Position numbers and translations under genes: made by a program
Shown: in pieces, positions 5,023-8,516 of the stretch
Position numbering within the stretch: the first letter of the stretch is position 1
Layout of the letters: each line of letters starts with the position of its first letter
The notes under the pieces: model-generated
Seen by the model: the letters and a program-made list of their open reading frames with translations, nothing else
Databases searched by the model: none
Told to the model about the DNA's origin: nothing
Assembly (NCBI GenBank): GCA_051277005.1
Contig: JBNMPS010000120.1
Location: 1-8,516, forward strand
DNA length: 8,516 nt
Direction of reading: 5' to 3'
From: Dasania sp051277005
GTDB taxonomy: Bacteria > Pseudomonadota > Gammaproteobacteria > Pseudomonadales > Dasaniaceae

Positions 5023-6129
5023 ATGCTTATCCGGCGGTTAACAATCACCGATGTACGTAATGTTCGCCAAGCTAATTTGGCGGACTTATCGCCGGTCTCC
5101 ATCTTTTATGGCGTGAATGGCAGTGGCAAAACCACTTTATTAGAGGCTATTCACGTACTCTCCTCTGCAAAATCATTCCGTAGCCATAAATTGAAGCCTC
5201 TTATTAACAATGAAGCTGAGCAGTGTGTGGTGTTTGCTGAGGTCGCTGCAACTCACGCCCAAGACATTTACCAGCCGATTGGGGTGCGGCGTCATCGCTC
5301 GGGTGAGGGTGTTATTAAAATTGATGGCCAGGTGGTTCGTTCTGCGGCGCAATTAGCGGATGCTTTACCTGTTCAGGTCATTAATTCTGATTCATTTCTC
5401 TTATTGGGCGGTGGCCCTGTCGTTAGAAGACAGTTTTTAGATTGGGGAGTGTTCCACGTGGAACATCGTTTCCATGAGGCCTGGAAAAGCCTGCAGCGCT
5501 GTTTAAAACAACGGAATAGTTTGCTGCGACATGATAGAATAGACGCCTCTGCGCTCGCCGTATGGACCCCTGAGTTTATAAGGCTGAGCGAGCAGCTTGA
5601 TGGTTTTAGGCAGGCTTATTTAGAGCTATTTATGCCTGAGTTTGAGCGGTGCTTGAGTCAGCTTATTGAGCTGGAAGGTTTGCAGTTGCGATATCAGCGA
5701 GGCTGGGCCAAAGATCACAGCTTGGCAGAGGTTTTACAAGGCCAGGCGCTGAGTGAGCAGCATCAGGGATATACGTTGAGCGGGCCACACAGGGCAGATA
5801 TAAAAATTCAATACCAGGGGCAGTTAGCGGCCGATATATTATCTCGCGGCCAGCAAAAGCTCATTGTTTGCGCCATGCGCATTGCTCAAGGTTATTTATT
5901 AAGTCAGTTATCTAAAAGGCAGTGCGTGTATTTAGTGGATGATTTACCCTCAGAGTTAGACGGTAACCACCGCAAAGCGCTTTGTAGATTACTCGACAAC
6001 CTGGATTGTCAGGTATTTATTAGTTGTGTTGACCCTCGTGATTTAGAAGGGTGTTGGCAGCAGCAAGAAAAGATTAAAATGTTCCACGTGGAACAAGGTG
6101 TAATAACGCTACAGAATAAAGTGTTATAA
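5023..6129 (+). CDS. recF: RecF, DNA gap-repair ATPase
   Basis: RecF is an SMC/ABC-type ATPase. With RecO and RecR it loads RecA at single-strand gaps and helps stalled forks recover. At 368 residues it is slightly longer than E. coli RecF (357). Visible motifs are an N-terminal strand LTITDVRNVRQA, Walker A GVNGSGKTT (30-38), the RRQFLDWGVFH block (135-145), LSGPHRAD (252-259), the ABC signature LSRGQQK (273-279) and Walker B with D-loop VYLVDDLPSELD (302-313). Both Walker B acidic positions read Asp-Asp, as in some other RecF proteins. The ATG at 5023 has no Shine-Dalgarno sequence and lies 32 nt after dnaN, so coupling or weak translation is likely, consistent with the low abundance of RecF. 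Unusually, two perfect parS palindromes are embedded in frame, each encoding Phe-His-Val-Glu (residues 144-147 and 354-357). Confidence 0.97.
   Translation: MLIRRLTITDVRNVRQANLADLSPVSIFYGVNGSGKTTLLEAIHVLSSAKSFRSHKLKPLINNEAEQCVVFAEVAATHAQDIYQPIGVRRHRSGEGVIKIDGQVVRSAAQLADALPVQVINSDSFLLLGGGPVVRRQFLDWGVFHVEHRFHEAWKSLQRCLKQRNSLLRHDRIDASALAVWTPEFIRLSEQLDGFRQAYLELFMPEFERCLSQLIELEGLQLRYQRGWAKDHSLAEVLQGQALSEQHQGYTLSGPHRADIKIQYQGQLAADILSRGQQKLIVCAMRIAQGYLLSQLSKRQCVYLVDDLPSELDGNHRKALCRLLDNLDCQVFISCVDPRDLEGCWQQQEKIKMFHVEQGVITLQNKVL
5450..5465. promoter_or_regulatory. parS: parS centromere site 1 (inside recF)
   Basis: TGTTCCACGTGGAACA is a perfect 16-bp palindrome with the core GTTCCACGTGGAAC, the parS form known from Pseudomonas and a close relative of B. 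subtilis TGTTTCACGTGAAACA. ParB loads here as a CTP-dependent clamp and spreads so that ParA can segregate the origins. It is read in frame as Phe-His-Val-Glu where E. coli RecF has Phe-His-Asn-Glu, so the site fits a conserved protein stretch. It is about 3.2 kb from the origin. Confidence 0.93.
6080..6095. promoter_or_regulatory. parS: parS centromere site 2 (inside recF 3' end)
   Basis: This is an identical perfect palindrome, TGTTCCACGTGGAACA, again translated as Phe-His-Val-Glu, in the variable C-terminal tail of RecF. It starts exactly 630 bp after site 1 and ends 86 bp before the gyrB start. ParB spread from here would cover the recF-gyrB junction and could influence gyrB expression (inference). 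Confidence 0.93.
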
Positions 6130-6181
6130 ACATAATTCTAAAATATAGTACAAACACATAGTATGAGACGGCGGAAAAACG

Positions 6182-8516
6182 ATGAGTGAAGAAAATAACT
6201 ACGATTCCTCCAGTATTAAGGTATTAAAAGGCCTTGATGCAGTAAGAAAGCGCCCGGGGATGTACATCGGCGATACCGATGACGGCACTGGCTTGCATCA
6301 CATGGTATTTGAAATCGTCGATAACTCTATCGATGAGGCTCTAGCAGGGCACTGCTCTAAAATAAAAGTGACGATCCATCCAGATGAATCCGTTTCTGTT
6401 TCGGATGATGGCCGTGGTATTCCTACAGAAATTCATGAAGAAGGTGTCTCTGCTGCCGAAGTTATCATGACGGTACTCCATGCCGGCGGTAAGTTTGATG
6501 ACAATACCTATAAGGTTTCGGGTGGTTTGCACGGGGTAGGGGTTTCAGTCGTAAATGCTCTATCTGAAGAGTTAAAACTCACTATTCGCCGTGGTGGTAA
6601 AATTCACGAGCAAATCTATTGCCATGGTGTGCCGCAAGAGCCGCTTGCTGTAGTGGGTGATACCGAGGTAACAGGCTCTGAAGTTAGATTTAAGCCTTCT
6701 CCTCAAACCTTCACCAATATTCAGTTTCATTTTGAGCAGTTAGCTAAGCGTTTACGTGAGCTGGCCTTCTTAAACTCAGGTATCAATATTGAGTTAACCG
6801 ATGAGCGTAGTGGTAAAACTGAAAACTTTAGCTATGAGGGTGGTTTAGGCGAGTTTGTCGGTTATTTAAACCAAAATAAAACCCCTATCAACAAACTCTA
6901 TCACTTTGATGTCGTCAATGATGATGATATCGGTGTAGAAGTTGCGTTGCAGTGGAATGACTCTTACCAAGAAAACATCTTTTGCTATACCAACAATATT
7001 CCTCAGCGTGACGGCGGTACTCATTTAGCGGGTTTCCGTGGTGCGTTAACCAGAAGCTTGAATAGCTATATCGAGCGCGAAGGCCTATCTAAAAACAACA
7101 AAGTGGCGACCAGTGGTGATGATGCTCGGGAAGGTCTAACGGCCATTATCTCGGTTAAAGTACCCGACCCTAAGTTTTCGTCACAAACTAAAGATAAACT
7201 GGTTTCTTCAGAAGTAAAAACCGCTGTAGAACAAGCAATGGGTAAAAACTTTGGCGATTACCTATTAGAAAGCCCACAAGAAGCCAGGCTTGTTGTGGGT
7301 AAAATGATTGATGCCGCCAGAGCCCGTGAAGCAGCCCGTAAAGCCCGTGAAATGACCCGCCGTAAGGGCGCACTCGATATTGCAGGCCTGCCGGGTAAAC
7401 TCTCTGATTGCCAAGAGAAAGATCCAGCTCTTTCCGAGGTATACCTGGTGGAGGGTGACTCTGCGGGCGGTTCAGCCAAGCAGGGTCGTGATCGCCGTAC
7501 CCAAGCGATATTACCCTTAAAAGGTAAAATCTTAAACGTAGAGAAAGCACGTTTCGATAAAATGCTCTCGTCTGTTGAAGTAGGCACCATCGTAACAGCG
7601 CTAGGCTGCGGCATTGGTAAGTCTGAATTTAACCCCGACAAACTTCGTTACCACAGCATTATTATCATGACCGATGCGGATGTTGATGGCTCACACATTC
7701 GTACCTTGTTACTCACCTTCTTCTTCCGTCAAATGCCAGAATTAATTGAGCGTGGCCATTTGTTTATTGCCCAGCCACCCCTGTTCAAAATCAACCGGGG
7801 TAAGCAGCATCAATACCTTAAAACCGAGGAAGATTTTAGGCAGTATTTAACCCATAACGCCCTAGAAAATGCGACATTACATGTTAATGCGGATGCACCA
7901 GGCATTAGTGGTGAAGGTCTAGCGGCTTTAGTTACCGAGCATCGCGCAGTACAAGCGACTATCGATAAGTTATCACGCTTGTACCCAGCAGAAGTAATGA
8001 GCGCCATGGTAAACGTAGAGCCGTTAACCGTTGATAAAATGAGCGACAGAGCCTATGTGGAAACCTGGATAGAGCCACTACAAGAGCACTTCAGTACTGA
8101 AAAGCAGCAGTCTATTAGCTACACAATATCGGTACAAGAAGACACCGAACGTCATATATTCTTACCGGTAGTCACAAAAACGGCGCATAGTGTTGATCGC
8201 GATTATCGCTTTGATCATGAGTTCTTCGCCTCTAATGACTATAAAGCCATTACCACTCTAGGTGAAAAGCTCAAAGGTTTGTTAGAAGACGGTGCCTTCG
8301 TCAAGCGTGGTGAAAAAATCATGGACGTTGAAAGCTTTGATCAAGCACTGACTTGGTTAATGGGCCAAGCTGAAAAAGGCATCAACATCCAACGTTATAA
8401 AGGTTTGGGTGAAATGAACCCCGAGCAACTATGGGAAACCACCATGGACCCAGAAGAGCGCCGTATGTTGCGAGTCACTATTGAAGATGCAATTACCGCT
8501 GATCAAATATTTACCA
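6182..8516 (+). CDS. gyrB: DNA gyrase subunit B, 3' end beyond the window
   Basis: GyrB is the ATPase subunit of the A2B2 gyrase that introduces negative supercoils ahead of forks. 778 codons are seen of about 804-806 expected; the frame is still open at the right edge, so only some 25-30 residues are missing. Seen: GHKL ATPase domain with EIVDNSIDEA (44-53), DDGRGIP (75-81), and GGLHGVGVSVVNAL (114-127); transducer with QTKDKL (335-340); TOPRIM domain with EGDSAGG (424-430) and the metal-binding TDADVDGS (497-504); the Gram-negative insertion at about 545-725; and QRYKGLGEMNPEQLWETTMDP near the end. Asp426 and Lys447, where quinolone-resistance changes occur in E. coli, and the Arg of the novobiocin-binding loop (about 137) are wild type. 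The ATG at 6182 is preceded by GCGGAAAAAC, a modest ribosome-binding site, 52 nt after recF. No clear own promoter is visible, though AT-rich -10-like sequence occurs at 6131-6149. Confidence 0.99.
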   Translation, partial: MSEENNYDSSSIKVLKGLDAVRKRPGMYIGDTDDGTGLHHMVFEIVDNSIDEALAGHCSKIKVTIHPDESVSVSDDGRGIPTEIHEEGVSAAEVIMTVLHAGGKFDDNTYKVSGGLHGVGVSVVNALSEELKLTIRRGGKIHEQIYCHGVPQEPLAVVGDTEVTGSEVRFKPSPQTFTNIQFHFEQLAKRLRELAFLNSGINIELTDERSGKTENFSYEGGLGEFVGYLNQNKTPINKLYHFDVVNDDDIGVEVALQWNDSYQENIFCYTNNIPQRDGGTHLAGFRGALTRSLNSYIEREGLSKNNKVATSGDDAREGLTAIISVKVPDPKFSSQTKDKLVSSEVKTAVEQAMGKNFGDYLLESPQEARLVVGKMIDAARAREAARKAREMTRRKGALDIAGLPGKLSDCQEKDPALSEVYLVEGDSAGGSAKQGRDRRTQAILPLKGKILNVEKARFDKMLSSVEVGTIVTALGCGIGKSEFNPDKLRYHSIIIMTDADVDGSHIRTLLLTFFFRQMPELIERGHLFIAQPPLFKINRGKQHQYLKTEEDFRQYLTHNALENATLHVNADAPGISGEGLAALVTEHRAVQATIDKLSRLYPAEVMSAMVNVEPLTVDKMSDRAYVETWIEPLQEHFSTEKQQSISYTISVQEDTERHIFLPVVTKTAHSVDRDYRFDHEFFASNDYKAITTLGEKLKGLLEDGAFVKRGEKIMDVESFDQALTWLMGQAEKGINIQRYKGLGEMNPEQLWETTMDPEERRMLRVTIEDAITADQIFT

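Noticed and set aside
6163..6189. Eight-codon frame (MRRRKNDE) overlapping the gyrB start
   Set aside because: It could be an upstream frame controlling gyrB, but it has no Shine-Dalgarno sequence and its bases are explained by the gyrB ribosome-binding site.
7188..7641. Two overlapping minus-strand open frames inside gyrB
   Set aside because: They are antisense to the highly conserved TOPRIM and transducer coding sequence, and their products are low-complexity and unlike known proteins.
1..8516. Search for an undescribed system, mobile element, CRISPR array or tRNA
   Set aside because: Every substantial frame belongs to the conserved origin gene cluster in standard order and at normal length; no foreign-looking insert, terminal repeats, spacer array or cloverleaf was seen.

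Overview
The window is the chromosomal replication-origin neighbourhood of a gammaproteobacterium. Two divergent gene sets flank an AT-rich intergenic origin: leftwards rpmH-rnpA-yidD-yidC, rightwards dnaA-dnaN-recF-gyrB. The protein sequences resemble gammaproteobacterial families throughout. The layout is the Pseudomonas-like one, with oriC lying between rpmH and dnaA. An enteric origin is unlikely because perfect chromosomal parS sites are present and the origin gap has no GATC sites. The moderately AT-rich composition would suit a marine or aquatic non-enteric gammaproteobacterium (Cellvibrionales/Oceanospirillales type), but the genus cannot be fixed from the sequence alone.

Left part (1-1860, minus strand): rpmH (ribosomal protein L34), rnpA (RNase P protein), yidD (membrane-insertion factor) and the first 355 codons of yidC (membrane insertase) are packed with gaps of 20, 18 and 2 nt. 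They read as one operon from a well-formed sigma70-type promoter at 1938-1966.

Origin (1861-2405): a perfect IHF consensus lies upstream of two same-strand DnaA boxes. An 82% AT stretch follows, and then one weak and one perfect box in the opposite orientation. The dnaA leader after it can form hairpins. It ends in a strong Shine-Dalgarno sequence that points to a TTG start for dnaA at 2406, 24 nt downstream of the first in-frame ATG.

Right part (2406-8516, plus strand): the initiator DnaA, the sliding clamp DnaN, the gap-repair ATPase RecF and gyrase subunit B (cut at the window edge after 778 codons) form the classic replication cluster. Two identical, perfect 16-bp parS palindromes are written in frame inside recF, 630 bp apart and about 3.2-3.9 kb from the origin. 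They imply ParB-ParA segregation of the origin region.

No mobile element, CRISPR array, RNA gene or unknown protein family was found. The interest lies in non-coding signals placed inside or between housekeeping genes, not in an undescribed system.
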